A stretch of 64,000 nt of DNA. It comes from Phoebastria nigripes. Lineage: Eukaryota; Chordata; Aves; Procellariiformes; Diomedeidae. A program made the translations under genes and the position numbers. The notes below the pieces were generated by a model that saw nothing but the letters and a program-made list of their open reading frames with translations, searched no databases and was not told where the DNA came from. The DNA lies in NCBI GenBank assembly GCA_035582835.1, contig JAYKAV010002932.1, forward strand, positions 1,529,546 to 1,593,545, written 5' to 3'. Positions 48,101-63,100 of the stretch are shown in pieces; positions within the stretch are counted from its first letter, which is position 1; every line of letters begins with the position of its first letter.

Positions 48101-51100
48101 CAGTTATCCCAAATTCAACTGTGAATATCCAGTATCTCTAACATTTAAGGGAGACATACAAAGATTCAAAAAATAACATTACTGGGGCATCCTGATAGTC
48201 TTGCTCTTCCCCATCATAATTTCAGGAAAAGCCATGTAGTTAGTTTTTAATATATATAATTCTTAAAGTGTTTTGATCCCCAGTTAGATTAATCTAACAG
48301 TGTCCTTGTTCAAGGGGAAAAAATATCATGTTTTATGGCCAAATGCATCAGTACAGACATACAGCGCTTTATGATACTCTAGGAGTAACACAGGCAGCCA
48401 TGACATAATGGCCAATTAAACTGGGTTTACAGCTGTTCTCCGAGAAGTTAGTGAAGGTTGTCTTTTTCTATCAAGAATGTATCAGGAATGTGTCTTGCAT
48501 TCCTACACCTACTCCCCTCCCTCAACAGTAGCTTTCTTGTTATGCCTGCATCTTCTGCTTTCCCCCCTGTGTAGGTCCATGTTACATTTTTCGCCTCATA
48601 TATGTTATTATTTGGAAAGCAGTAGAATGGAAGCTATAAAGACTTGTAAGCTGTAAAGAGTGCATGCAGGAGTGAAGAACTGGAGACACTTGTACTTCAA
48701 GGTGAAGGAGTAACTGGTTTAGGCTGGGAGCGGAGGAAAATTTAAATCAGTATTCAAAGAGAACTGACATCCCGGAGATGAGCAAGAGGGATGAAACTGA
48801 AGCTTCTTACTTTTATGAAAAGCTTCTCAGTTTCCTTGAAAATAAGGAAAGAACAGAGAGTCTTTAAAGACTCCACGTGATGGACATGTTACCGAAATTT
48901 AGAGGGCAGAAAGGAGATGGATTTTGTCTCATCTTCTATATTTTCTTTGAAGATACCAGTATTTTTGTTAAGAGGGAGAAAAGGTTAGATGGAAACGATA
49001 AAGAGAATAGAAAGAACATTAGTTCCAACTTCAATGAAATGAAAAAATCAGGTTTTAGTGGGCGCCACAGAAAAGGAGAACAGAGATAAAGCTGTGAGTG
49101 GCAGAGTTGTGTCTGAGACAAAGGCCTTCTATTTAAAAGGCTAGTTAAGTGTTGGAATAAGCCATCAAGGCAGATTATTTGAAAATTGTTAAAAACAGTT
49201 TTCTTCACAATGGTGTAGGTTATTTTACTTTCTTCAGTGGAAGGAGATGGACCGGNTGATTTTTTTTTTTCATGTCCTGTATTTCTATAACTCTTTGTAA
49301 CTCTTTTTAACTCTAGTGGCTTTGATCTGCGTGGTTGTTCGCTGTGGAACATGTTGTGAAAGTGGTGAATCTTAAAGATGCTGAAGCAAAATGTGCCTCT
49401 GGAATTTATATCCTGATCAAATATAATTATACTTAATCTAGGCTTCTTTGCTCAAGCTTTTCTAAAGCCTTGTCAGCCAAAATGGTTCATAGTAGTGTCT
49501 AGCAGGGTTTTTAGTCCTTTTAAATAAAATCTTAAATATTCCACAGTATTTTTCAGTTCTTTGAGCTTTTGATTAAAAAGTAGTCAAAAGCGTGTTACTG
49601 ATACGGGGTTTTAATCATTTTCATCTNTTTATTGATTAAGTGTTGAAATGTCAGAGTTCCAGAACAGTGATATCTAATGCTTGAACAGCTTAATTGAAAT
49701 CTTCATAATTTTATTTTTGTAGGACCTTGATGTTGGAGCAAAGAAGGTGAAGTTATATGTTGATGAGAACCTTGTATTTGATGGTGAATTAGAGAGAGCC
49801 TCTGGAGATCTCCTCACTGACCATGGCACTACAATTGACCTTACAGATGACAAGCAAGATATCTCTGCATATTCTTCAAATGAAAGGACAGAAGTAAATG
49901 CACCTGCAGTCACAGAGAAGAAAGTGGACCTACATTTTAAATGCTTACAGTCAAACAGTACTTCACTAAACTGGAAATCTCTGCCAGAAGAAAATCTTCT
50001 TGAGCATAAGATGAACTCAATCAGCTTTACAAAGAAAAATTTCTCTGAGTTAGAGGATGATCTAAAAGTGTTACCATCTCAAGTTTGTATAAAAGATGCC
50101 AAAGAGAATGCAACAGTACACGCAGCTACGGAGCATGTTCAATCTGATGATGAACTTACTTTGAGCGAGCAAATGGAAAAGCTAACAGGAAGAAAATTGT
50201 CTGATTCCACAGGTACAATTCCTTCTTGGTTGCAGTCATCTTCTCAAGGAACAGAGAATAATCGAGTTACTTCCAGTAAGCAGAAGCCTCCCTGGCTTGC
50301 TACAGAACATTGTTTAGGCTTGAGATTTCAAACAGAGTCAGATGGAATAATGAAAAACTTTTCAGATCTGACTAATGAGGATGTCAAATGTCAGAGAAAT
50401 GAGCTGGGAAGATCCAGTAGTAGAAATGCAAATGGAGATGAGAGATCACAAATGCTAACCAGAAGGGATGGTGGTGTGGGCTTGGACATTTCGGAGCAAC
50501 TTTCTAACAAAAATTGCTGCAGCTTACAGTACCCTGCAAGTGGAAGGAGAAGTGTCAGATATGTAAAAAAGGAGAGTTTAAACACTATAAATCTTGGAGA
50601 AGATGATTCCGCACTCAAAGGTAAAAGCTCACAATAGCAACCTTAGTGCAAGCGCTGACATGTTCTCCATTTTGCAGAAGCACAGAATCATTTAGGTTGG
50701 AAGGGACTTCTTGAGATTCCTGGAGGTATAGACAGTGGGATTTTATTTGTTGTGTTTGCAGTATTCAGTTTTTCTCATTCATACTATGACAATGCTCAGA
50801 GTCTCTCTCCTTGTCCTACACCTGACGTGAAATACTGTTTTTCTGAAAAATTTACATTCTGAGTTAGTGTTTTTAAATTTATTTGGAGAAGACTGAAGAC
50901 TAAATTTCAGTAAATTATATTTTAAAAATTGACAGTCCTGCAGACAGCAAATGCTTGCTAATATCAATGAAAATCTGCAAAAAGATAAAGAGTGTGACCT
51001 CAAGGTAGTGAGTAAATTTACAGAGTTTATTTGTGTAGTAAGTTTGTGTCTTTCTCAGTGAGAATATATGCTGAATATATTTATTCAGAGTGAATGGAAA

Positions 51101-54100
51101 ACTGCCCTTATTTTCCCTTCTCCACTCATGACATTACATACCTCTTTCAAACCTCTCCCTCAGACATCTCTGCTCATTTATGAAGAGTTTTCTAGTAAAT
51201 TTAGCTGTTACCTGGTCCATGCTTTTGATTATCCCCGTCATCCTTCTCCAAACCTTTTTTAGTTCGCCTGGATCCTGCTGGAGGTGGGGGATCCAGATTT
51301 GTGTAGTTGTGTTCTGCCTCTGGCAGTAGCCAACAGTGTGTCCCCAGGGAAGAGTGTGAGAATTGGGCAAGTTCTGAAGTTCTTCTATGGCATTCTGTAA
51401 TTTTTCAGCATTCAATAACTTGTCTGAAATGAAGAGAGTGTGGCAGAACAAGGACAACAAGGCCCAGAGAATTGGAAGAAGAGGTTACAAAAGTACGAAT
51501 TGAAATTTTGGGTGTGATTGAGTAAAATTAACCATCAGAACAATTTACATGAACGTGTAGCTTGCTGTATATTGTATTTGGGTGATTACCTTAAAGTTAT
51601 GGTCATAAGGGACAGGAAGTATGCCTAAATGCAGGAATGCCAGTTCAAATTCTACAGCAGGTATTGCATGAAGTTTTCGGACAAAGGTGAAGAAAGTGGT
51701 TCTTTCTAAACTTAGAATGTCCAGATTTTTCCTTTTCTGCCACTCTGTGGAGGAAACAGCAATTTTATAAGTATATCTGAAATTATACCTCAAAGAAGAA
51801 AAAAGTACGGAAGTAGTTGGAGTAACTGCCATCTTCCCTTCATCTACCCACTCACCACAGCCCGTTTGCTGTTTCACACATTTTACAGTATCTCTGTTAG
51901 ATTAAAAACTTGTCAACGTTATGGAAACTGTGAATAAAACCCACCTTAGTAATTTATGTTCAGTTGTAAAAATGGTACCAATTTAGGAGTTTTAATGTAA
52001 ACTGTAAGATGAGGGTTATCATGATTCTAATTATAACGTCCTCTAATTTTGCTCAGAGCAGGTTTTGTCATCTGGTGCTTAAAACTCCCAATATGTGTTT
52101 GTCCCTGGGAACACTGCATGCCATCTACCAGCTTTTGTTCTCTCTGTACTGTACTGTGCAGGGTAAAGCCATCTTCAAAGTGGAGCTGAGTGAGCCTTAA
52201 CAACAGGGAAACAGTTTTAAGTGTTTCCCTAAGAGTGGTGAATTTTAATTGGTACGGGGCTAGGGGAACTGCAGTTTCCCAATAGCAGTATGTGACAAAG
52301 GGGAGGCTGCACAAGCTCATATGCAATGTCACAGCATGTCTTTGGTCATTAAATGAAGAATAATGAGAACAACAGAAATTAGAAATAGCACATACATGCA
52401 TACTTGGCTCGAGTTAATGTTGCTATAAAAACATACAATTTTTCTTTGATAACTGGTTTAATGTGCAAAGGAAATTATGGAAGTATGCTGATAAAATTTG
52501 CAAGTAACATATAATTTGGGGTATTATGAGATAAGAAGATTAAAGAACTGCACAGAAAGATGAACTTGAGGACTGGAGTAATAGCAACGGAATGCAATTC
52601 AATAGTACTGCTTGCAAGGTCATTTGGGGACTAATAACAAAAAATTAAGTTGTAAGCTGAGTAATCATCAATTGCAAATGACCGAGGAAAAGAAGGATCT
52701 TGGTTGAGTAGTTGATAACAGATTGACTATGAAATGCTCGTGTGACGCAGGCATAATTATAGCAATGCACTCCAAGGATGTATCAGCAGAGGCATTTCTG
52801 TTAGGGAAATGTTAATATCTCAACACAGGCACTCGTGAGACGTCAGTTGGAAAACTGCAGTTCTGATCATCCATTTTCAGGAAAGCTGATTACAAAGTGG
52901 AACAGATACAGAAGAGAGCTTTTAGAATGATTTGGGAAATGAAGCATGTGATTGCAGCATGGAAATATGATTGCTATTTATAAATGCAGGGAGTAAAAAT
53001 GAGATTAGCGCAACAGAGGGAGAAGAAAGGTGGTTTTTTCAAGCTAGCATTGCCCCAAAATGTAGTTTACTAAAGTTTTGAGAGGAATTGTATGGGGTGT
53101 GTTGCCAGCAGAAGCAGGACAAGGGACTTGGTGATTCAAGACACCCCTCCTAAACCCACAGGGGAGGTGCACGTTTGAGGTGTCATTATTTCTGGATGCT
53201 GGGACAGCATCCATCATACAACCCTCTCAGGCACACAGAAGGCTGGGAATGCGTCTGTAACATCTGAGGTGGGATACTCTTTATCTACATGCTGAGTTTA
53301 TTGTTCACATGGCTCCAATAAAAATAATAAATTTTAGATTCTAAAAAAAATGCCAAACCCTGTAAGCCTTCAGCCATTGACCTCTGCTTTTGGGCTATTC
53401 TCAGCTTTCCTTTCAGAGCTCCGCTTCTCCTGTTGTCATTCCTTAATGTAGCTAACAAACCTGTTAACCTCCAATTGAAAATCACTCCTGTTGAACTGCT
53501 GTAGAAGTGCTTCAGAGTTGTAATCTCTGTACTGCTTGAAGTACTTAACATTAAAAAGAAGTTAAAAAAAAAAGGGGGGGGGGGGAAACCTTCAAAAGAA
53601 GGAAAGCCAATGGATGTCAAATACTCTTCTGTACATGCTCATCCTGAAATTTTCAAGCTTTGACATTTTAAAGTGGTAAATATATACACAGTATCTTCTT
53701 CAGGTAAATTGTGAGGCTCTTGGAAGTACTGTTTGGGATCACCCACCCCATGTGTGCCCATATGGGCAATGGTTTGAACAAGAAAGTGACTTACAAATGT
53801 CTGATGTTCTCTGAAATATGTACCTTTGCTTCCTATCTGTATTTCCCTTGTGGGGTGGGGAGGAGTGGCCCGGTTGGTCTCCAGCCTTTCATTCTGGAAG
53901 ACAACCCTCTCTCAGGTAGTTTCCCATCTGTTTTAAAATTCTTATTTTTATCTCGCTTGTCCCCAGTGTAGATGATTATTGGCCGCAGATAGATTAGGAA
54001 CATTGCCTCTTTCCCAGTTTTTCCAAAAACAAAGTTAAAAGTTAGTCTTGAGTGGTCTTTTGGGAAAACATTGTTTTGCATTTTACCGCAATTGGCATTT

Positions 54101-57100
54101 ATTCTTGATAACCATTTGTTTTAGTATCCACTCAAGAACATTGTACAGAAGTAAAATCTAGCCCATGGGTCTGTAATTGTTTAGTACTCCACTTGCTTTT
54201 CTTCATTTATTTGAAGAAAATACGTGACAGCTTTATTGAAAATCTTTGTTATTATCTGCTCTTAATTGTTTTGAGATGGAAATTAAGCATCTCCTCAGTG
54301 CAGTCACAAGGAGAGCATGCTTTGCTCCCACTGTGCCCCTCTAATTTGTCGCCCCCACTGCATTCCCATTAGATACTTTGTCATTATCCCCCTTCTACAT
54401 CTCACACTTGCTGAAAAGTGAGAAAAATGTTTGGACATTACCTGCATAGAATGCAATGCTCATCCTCCTTGTATGCTGAACCTACTTCTTTTCTCACCAC
54501 TTTTCTTTATATACACGTGGCTGATTTTGACAGGAAGCACTAGCTTTTCTCTGGAATGCTTTAGAAACTTAACCAGTTCAGCCACTTCCAACTCTATGAA
54601 AGATCTTCTGCAGAAATGCAGACAGATGATTTAAACTATTGTGACAGCCACACAATAAGTATCACTGGACAAAATCCCAATTACTGTAAGTGTCAAGTCA
54701 AGAATTTGCAGTCTCAAACTTAGTTGCATTTTTCTATCTTGGCATGTGCTCTGCTCTTCAATATTTAAAAGTTANTGTTTTTGTTATGTCTAAATGGGGA
54801 AGGGAAATTGGGACATGTAGCCTTCATAATAGAAAGGCAATACAGAAGTGCTAGCATAACAGAATTTCACGGTAAGGGAACACGAATATGACCAGCATAA
54901 TTCTGGAAAGTCCATGTTGTAGTGGTTTGCTTCCAGTCCTGTTTATGCATTAAATGCCTATGTAATGTTGTTTTCAGATGAAGACTTTTCTACCAAGGAC
55001 ATAGTAACCTCTAGAGTAAAGTGGCACAATGAACAAGAACACACTCTGCAGGAGTCATGGAACTCCTTGGTAAAGTTTAATTATTCCCATCGTGGCCGAA
55101 TCTCTAACATGGATTTTCAAGGGGATATCTTTGATGAGTTTCTCCATCAACAGAAAATCAACCGGCCTGGAGAATATCAGCAAATGAGAAAAGAGGGACT
55201 ACAGACACTACCAAAAAGGCAAGAAGAAGAAAATTCTGTGGAGGCACATGATGGAAATGATTTTAAAATTCCTGTTTTACCTTATGGGCAGCACTTAGTG
55301 ATAGACATTCAAACAACATGGGGAGACAGACATTACGTTGGTCTTAATGGAATTGAAGTTTTCAGTTCTAAAGGAGAGCCTGTTCAGATTTCAAAAATAA
55401 CAGCTGAACCACCTGATATAAATATTTTACCAGCTTATGGCAGCGATCCCAGAATAATAACCAACCTAATTGATGGGGTAAATCGGACACAGGATGATAT
55501 GCATCTCTGGCTAGCACCATTTACCCCTGGAAAACCTCACTTTATCTTTATTGACTTTGTGAATTCTTGTCAAGTAGCTATGATTAGGATTTGGAATTAC
55601 AATAAATCTCGCATACACTCTTTCAGAGGTGTGAAAGACATCATAATGGTGTTAGATGAACAATGCATCTTTAAAGGAGAAATTGCAAAAGCTTCAGGAA
55701 CCTTGTCTGGAGGTATGCTATCATTTCTTATTTTCTTTGTAGAAACAGCAGTTCAATACAAACGAATACATTTAGCTTGTTTGTTATCACTTTCCACTTC
55801 AAAGCACGCTGGCACTTTGTTTAGTATTTAGTCCTTTTAATTTCAAAATGTAATGCAAAACCCACTAATGCATTCTTCAATGATATTGTGAATTTTAGTA
55901 GCATGTAGAGCTAATCTCTATTCTTAATGATGTCTTAACAACAAGACCATATTTCAATAACATCAGATAGACACTAGACATTTAAAAGTTGCAGATTTTT
56001 ACTTATTTTCACAGATACGGTCTTTTGGAAAAGGTGATGGAGAAGCTTTTTCCCCATTTTCTTTTATATGTATTTGAAATTCGACTGAGTTCTCTACGTT
56101 TTTCTGCTGTGCAGTATAAGTTTGAGAATGAACATAGTAATTGTATCGGTAGTCAGTATCAATTTACCATATATTGTCTTTAAACACTACTGCAAGTTAA
56201 ATGTAAAGAAGGACCGAGGATAGTTTTTATCACTATATATTCTTTTGTATGGTTTCTCCATTTAATTCTGTATGTTGCCTTCAGCTCCAGAGCACTTTGG
56301 GGATACTATATTGTTCACTACCGATGATGATATTCTTGAAGCTATTTACTGCTATGATGAGACGTATGATGGAGAAATGGAAAATGCCAGCTCCTTGGGA
56401 TACGAGGAAGAGCTAAAGAGGCCAACAACTGCTGATAGGGAGGGAGATGAAAGACCTTTTACACAAGCAGGGTTAAGAACAGAGGATCAACAGGTAGGGG
56501 TCTCTATGTTCAGAAGTCTCTATAAATGTCTTTCTGAAACATGACGTGGAAGTAGGAGACACTAATTTCCATGATGGAGTAAAGGTCTGCAGAAGAACTA
56601 ATACAGCTATCTGTCTATTTTGAAGGGTTTTTTTTCACCAGCTCAATAATTTATGTGATTTTTTTAAGCCCAAAAGGTCCTCCAAATTTTGGTTTCCCTG
56701 ATTAATTAATAAGACTACAAGGAAGGCTATACTGGAGTGTATATATTTTTTTTTCTTTACTTACTTGAACAGAGATTAGAGAGAGTTCTTTTTGATTTAG
56801 GTACTCCTGAAGGTTTATGCCACTGTCAGTGATTTTTACCATACATGTAACGAGTAGCTGTGCTCCCTGTCACTCCAAAGATTTTTCCATATTTTCCACA
56901 CAGAGTATACTCTTGCTTGTTTCTTCCTCCACAAATTAAGTATCTTACATGAGAAGGATCTCTCCCTCTCTCCCTTATTTTTTTCCTCTTTCCTTGTTTG
57001 ACTAGCATCTCCACAGGTCTGTGTGCATTTTGCAGCATAAAAATGCCCCTTTACTATTGCATACAGTAGGTATTTTACTACTTGGAGGAAGGACGTATTT

Positions 57101-60100
57101 TCAAGCACTGGAGTCTTGCCTCATACCACTCCAGACCAACAGTCCAGTGTCTGAGCAAAGATCCTGCAAGATTTTCTGCTCAAGACGGTGTGGGGCAGTC
57201 TTTGACCTGATTTCCATCAAATCTTCTACCTTCTTAGAATCTTCACGAACACCTACTGTTGCTTCAGTGAGGATATCTTTTTCTAGGGGACACACTCTTA
57301 GTTGTAAGTCTGTGAGGAGATCCAAAGCTGAATCAATCCAAATTCCAGCTGGTTCAGCTAAAATGCTCCCAGTGATATATGGCTCCTAACGAGCCTTGTG
57401 CTCTTGTTAAGCTTTCCTGTTCTGTCTTGTCCTCTTTTCCTGGTGGCTTATAAGACAAGGGGAAGTGTTGTGACGTTGGAATTTGAGCTTGCTGTTAAGA
57501 TCACGAGTCGGTGACTCTCAATTCTTTGACTTCTCCAGTGCTAGTTAACACTGGCAACAGTAATTTTGGTTCCATCTTTGCTTGCGGTGTCTTAAACTGT
57601 TCAGACACCTTATGCAGTGCAGGATTTCATGAACACAAATTGAAGTTCACCTTTCTTTTCTTGATCACTTGTTTATTGTGAGCATTCACCAGGACCTTTT
57701 CCATTGCAGAAGCCTAGACCTGGATTGTCTGGTCCTTACTCAGAGCCTCTGCCTTTTATTTTGCTGTTCATCTGTGATGCTCTTCATACGCCTTTTCTAA
57801 CTCTGAAACATGCTGTATCAGCAATGGAATAACAAAAGCTATTGTGACTGAGCCATTGATCTCCCTGTCATTCTGTATTTGCTGGTACCATCAAGATTTC
57901 ATAGATGGATGCTTATGCTATCAGAATGATACAGATCTACTAGATGATTTGTCTTCCCCAGCATAATGTTGTCATTCAGACTAGTATTGGGTTTTAACAG
58001 TCTCTACCTGTTGATCATTCACCCTTTTTTCCTGTAGCATGCTCAGTGTATGAAACAGTGTTTTACTGCACCGACTACAGAACTTTTCAAAAGCTCTTAT
58101 AGAAGTGTCTTACTTTCTTGTCAATATTATCCATGGTCATCTGTCTTTCCCATGAATTCAGTAATCCTTAACATGTCAACTTTTATAGCAAGTCAGACGT
58201 GTAACTAGTGCACTTGTCCCAACTCTGACTGTGGCCAATAGTGGATGCCTAGGGAGAATGTAAGAGTAGAGCAAACATGCAGTGGTGTTTCTCTGAAACA
58301 CTCATCCAGCCCTTAGAAATTTGTCTCACAAGGACTTTTTGACTTAACCTTTGTGTTTAGTATCCTGCCATGGATTTTTGTTGCATTAATTCATCCACTA
58401 GCTTTTTGAACTCGTGTACTTTTACAACTTACAATGCTCAGTTGTAAGTTTCCCAGCTTAACTTGCATAGCACAAAGAACCTATTTCTGTTTGTCTTTAG
58501 GTTCATTTAATGTCCCCTAGTTTTTGTGTTGGAAGAAACTAAGCAATTATTCCCTATTCCCTTCTTCAAGCCACTCAAAAGATTTGTGCCCTTCTGTTAT
58601 GGTCTCTTCTAAATCTCTCTTTTTCCAGAATGGTTAGTCCTACTTTAGTTATTCCTCACATGGAAGGTGCTATACAGTATGGTCAGGCATAGGAGCACAG
58701 TAATACTTTCTACTTTTTATTGCTTTTCCAATAACTCCTGTACTATGGTGGTATTTGTTCTAGCCATAAGGAGCTAAGAACACAGGTAGGACAATGTTCA
58801 CAAGCAGAAGTAGTTGAAATAGTAGAAAATTAGACCATATCTGAAATAAAAGGTAGTGGGCACCAGTGGAATGAAGGGACCTAAGCAGCCAAGAAAGGAG
58901 GAAGAAGGAGAAAAGAGGTGATAAGGTGGCTTGGCACAGATGGTTTATGGCCTGTGAGGGAGGGCATTATTCAGCATTCTATAAAACCAGTAGCTTTATT
59001 GCGTCCATGGGTTTTGATATTCAGTAGAGTTGTAAATTTTAATTCCCAGGCTGGTCTTTTGAAGTTGTTCTGAGAAAAAGGCATCAGACATCAAAGACAG
59101 AGTCACTGTTTTGTGAGAAAGGTACCCCCAATAGAAGGGTTTTTTTCCATCTTCTATAGGTTATCTGTGTGTGTTTATTTCAGTGCACAGTTCTTGTTCA
59201 GTTTCACCTACTTAATTACCACAAGGACATTTGCTATTACATGAAGTATATTGCAGTCTGGGAAAATACACATATAAGATCCAGGATGTCAGTGGTTATA
59301 CTGCAGAGATCTAATATAACAGTAGGAGAAAAGTGTTGACAAGCCTTTTATTTTTTTTAGGCACAATATATGTCCATTTGATGTATTCTGGATGACAGGA
59401 AGTCTACTTCTAATGATGAATGAAACTATAGAGAATGAGTCTGGACTTCTAATTTCCTATTTGGCTTTTTGACTACTAATGAGGATTGAGCTAATGTTTT
59501 TGTAGAACTACTTATAATAATGCCACGATTTCATTCTAATCTGCTATTATTTTGTTTGGAACCCAATACTGTATGTGTAAACTTTGGATTGTTTTCCTCA
59601 TGTGTAGCATTTTTACATTTACCTACAGTGAACATAATTAGCCATTTTATCACACTCACTCAATGAAGTGAAGTCTATCTTCAACCCTTTGCAGTTGTCT
59701 TTTGTCTTTACTACTCTAATTGCTCCAGTATAATCAGCAAATTTTATCATCTGTTTATTCACTTTCTGGTTTGCTATGTTGAATAGCATAGGCTATTATT
59801 AATTAGCATTGTCAAAGAAGAAATGCAAGCTTTTGGACAAGTTTGCTTGTTTGTTCTGCCCCTTGATTCTTGAGAAGAAATTGTGGTGGCACTCTCTGAG
59901 GTCTTAACTTCCTTCCAGTCGACTACTCTTCGCAACGTATTTGCAACATGTTGCAAATACAGCATATTATCATTAGCTAATGGCAGTCTGCAGGTAAATA
60001 AGAGCGACTTAAGAATTTCAGCCTTTTGAGAATAGGTAGCCCACGCTAGGGAGTCTCCCATTTAACATTCCTATATGCACTAACAAAAAACCCCTCTAAT

Positions 60101-63100
60101 AGTCTTGACTTTCTAAGGACTCATGTGATCTTCTACATTTTGGGGCATGTTTTCCATTATCTGCAGGACAGCCTGGGTGATGAGGCAAAGGGGAGATTGA
60201 TATACAAAAGTCTGGATGTAAAAACAAACAAACAAACAAACAAAAAGAAATAGACAAAAAAACCCACCAAAAAAACCCCACTTCATAAACAATATGTCTG
60301 TAATGTATATATGATATGCATGTTCATTGCACCTGTTGGTTTACTTTTTAGGTTCAAGAGCCAGACCCTCTCTCTGAATGTGTACCCAAGGAATCAGGAA
60401 TATTTACTGGAAAATGTAAGCTCTTACATTTACTTCTTGCCTAACCACCCTCCCCCCTAATATGTTATCAAGGAGGATCTGATTTGTCAGAGCTGTACAG
60501 AACTTTGTGACAGATGTCAGGTCTAAAATAAAGAAGAGTAATTGAATATTTAAGGCAGAAGCTTTGTTTACTATGGCATTTAGAACATTATATTGTAACA
60601 GTTGGCTTTTAATCTCAGAAAAATAACACTAGCCATTTGCCTAGTCCCTGAATGGGATTTGTAATAGCTGTGTCCATTACCCAGTAATTCTCTCCCAATA
60701 CTATGTATTTATGTAGACTGACTGAATTTCTCAGATCAGATTGACAATAGAAACCCTACAATAAAGCTAGACCAGAATGTTACATCCATACTTAAAGTGC
60801 CTGATTTCTTTATCCTGTACAAAAACGACTCTCTGTGGGCCTTTAAATTATTTTCCAGAGAGCTTCTGGATGGCCCAGAAGTTTCAGTATCAGTTCCTGG
60901 TCCTTTGACCAGCACAAGAGAAATGGGGTTCTTGGGCCTGGCATAAAGTCTTTAGCAACCTGTGATGTGCTCTCTGAAAATACACACAATGCTGTGGCTT
61001 ATTCAGCCACATATCTGTGAACTACACCTATGATCTGTGATCTATGACCTATGAACTATATCTAGATCTATGAACTTTATCTATGATCAATTCATATCTG
61101 CAAACTTAAAGATGCCTTTTCCTCCTCCCGTTTCTCAAAGTGGGTGAAAAAGATAGTGAGGGTGTGGTTCAGAGCTCAGCAGATGCAGTCTGTCATACTG
61201 ACAAGATATTGTTAATCAGCTAACGGGCTAACTTGTCTTTACCAGACAAAGAGGTCCTGATTCTCATGAGTTCTTGCAGGGAAAGAGCTGGAGAAAGCTA
61301 GTTGCATTTAAGGGAGGCTTTCCATGCCTTATGAAACGCAAAAGAAACTCCAATTTAGTGTCTTACATAGGAAAAAATTGCCATTAATTGCTACAAGGGA
61401 CTATCTTTGTAAATGACCTTGCACAAATGCAAAAAACCAAGTAGAAGCTACAACCTGAATTTTGCCAATGATTTCTACATACCCCGTCCTGCCTGTGTAT
61501 ATTGTTCCTTGTTCTCGTTATGCTGTGGGGTGGTCCCTTAGACCTGGAGTGAGAGTCCTCTTGCTTCTTCTTGTTTTGGGAAATTACTGGGAGTTGTGCA
61601 AAACTTAGGATCAGTACTGCCTTTTTCATCTGGGACTCCTGGTAATAAATTGTGCATGGAGTCACCGAGGATTCGTATCCTTGACCTGTTGTAGGTAGTT
61701 TTCATCTCTTTCATCCTGCTACCAGTCATGATGTCAAGGAGAGATAATGCCTCAAAGTGTGATTATCACTGGTACAAAGTCCAGCTAGTGGCTAGTNACT
61801 AGAGGTGTCCCTCAGGGATCAATAGTATAGTCTACACTGATTAATGTATTTTTTTAAAACAACTTGGATGATGGGATAAAGTGCAATCTTAGCAAGGTTG
61901 TGGATGATACCAGAGGGGAGTGGTTGATATGCTGGAGGGCAAGGCTGTTCTTCAGAGGGACCTCAATAGGCTGAAGAAATTGTAACCTCATGATGTTACC
62001 TAATGTAACCTCATGAAGTTCAGGGCAAATGCAAAGGCCTGCGTGTGGGATGTAATAACCCATGCCGCAAGGACAGGCTGGGAGCCAGCTGGCTAAGAAA
62101 GCTGCTTTGCACTGAAGGGCCTGAAGTGCTTGTAAGACCACAAGTTGAACAAGAGTCAGCAGTGCAGCCTTGCAGTAAAGGCGGCCAGCTGCCTCCTGGG
62201 ATGTAAAAATAAGAGTGCGGCCAGCAGGTCAAGGAAGGGGATTCTTTCCCTGTATTTGACACTTGTGAGACTGTATTTGGAGTACGGTGTTAAGTAAGGA
62301 GCTCCCTAGGGCAAGAAGAAACTTGACATCCTGGTGCGAGTCCAGCGGAGGAGGGTGACCAAGATGGTCAGGCAGCTGGAGTACCTGACATGTGAGAAAA
62401 GCATGAGAGAGCTGGGTTGGTTTGTTCATCCTGGAGAAGAGAAGGTGAAGGGGAGATCTTCTTGCTGTCTGTAGCTATTGGGAGGGCATAGAGAGGACAG
62501 ATCCAGGCCGTTCTCAGGGATGCACATAGGGTTGGGTTGAGAGGCAGCAGAAACAACAAGGTAGAAGACAAGAATTTCCAACTCGATATTAGGAAATCTT
62601 TTTCACCTTGAGGGCAGTCAAACACTGGAACAGAGGTTGAGAGAGGTTTTGAAATCTGCCAGCCTTGAAGACATTCAGACTTCCACTGGATAAGCTCCTG
62701 ATAGACCTGATCTAATGGACATGCTCTGAGCTTGGAGTTGGACTAGAGACCTCCAGAGGTCCCTTCCACCCTGCATCATTCTGAGATTCTATGAAGGCGT
62801 TGGCATGCTGATGTGAATATTAAACCTTGTGTGGATAGCTGCTTCACCCTATCTTTTCCCTTTTGTTTGAAAATATACTCTGGTTTTGCCTGAGAACTCT
62901 TGCATGCCTGTACACTAAGCAAGTTTAGTCTTAGCAATGGCCTTGGGAATAGCATCGAATATCAATGTAGCCATAGCTCCAAACTTGTCAGCTAATAGAA
63001 CTATTTATTTCTTAGTGTCCTTGCAAATGCTAAAGAGATCTTACGCCCAAGTGAATTTATGTGTATATCAAGACTTAGTCTCGTGTAAATTGCTACGGCT

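Larger units (their letters stand above)
50621..54977. other. KATNIP intron, 4.4 kb
   Basis: Holds three CR1-type remnants (50679, 51140, 52520) and the A10-G12 run. Confidence 0.75.
56494..60351. other. KATNIP intron, 3.9 kb
   Basis: Holds the unidentified minus-strand protein-like stretch 57060-57900, the old CR1-like repeat 58130-58690, the 24-bp palindrome and the CAAA repeat. Confidence 0.75.

Noticed and set aside
50621..50637. Read-through of the large KATNIP exon to the stop at 50635
   Set aside because: A good donor at 50621 and the matching phase of the next exon show this is intron; an intron-retention isoform cannot be shown.
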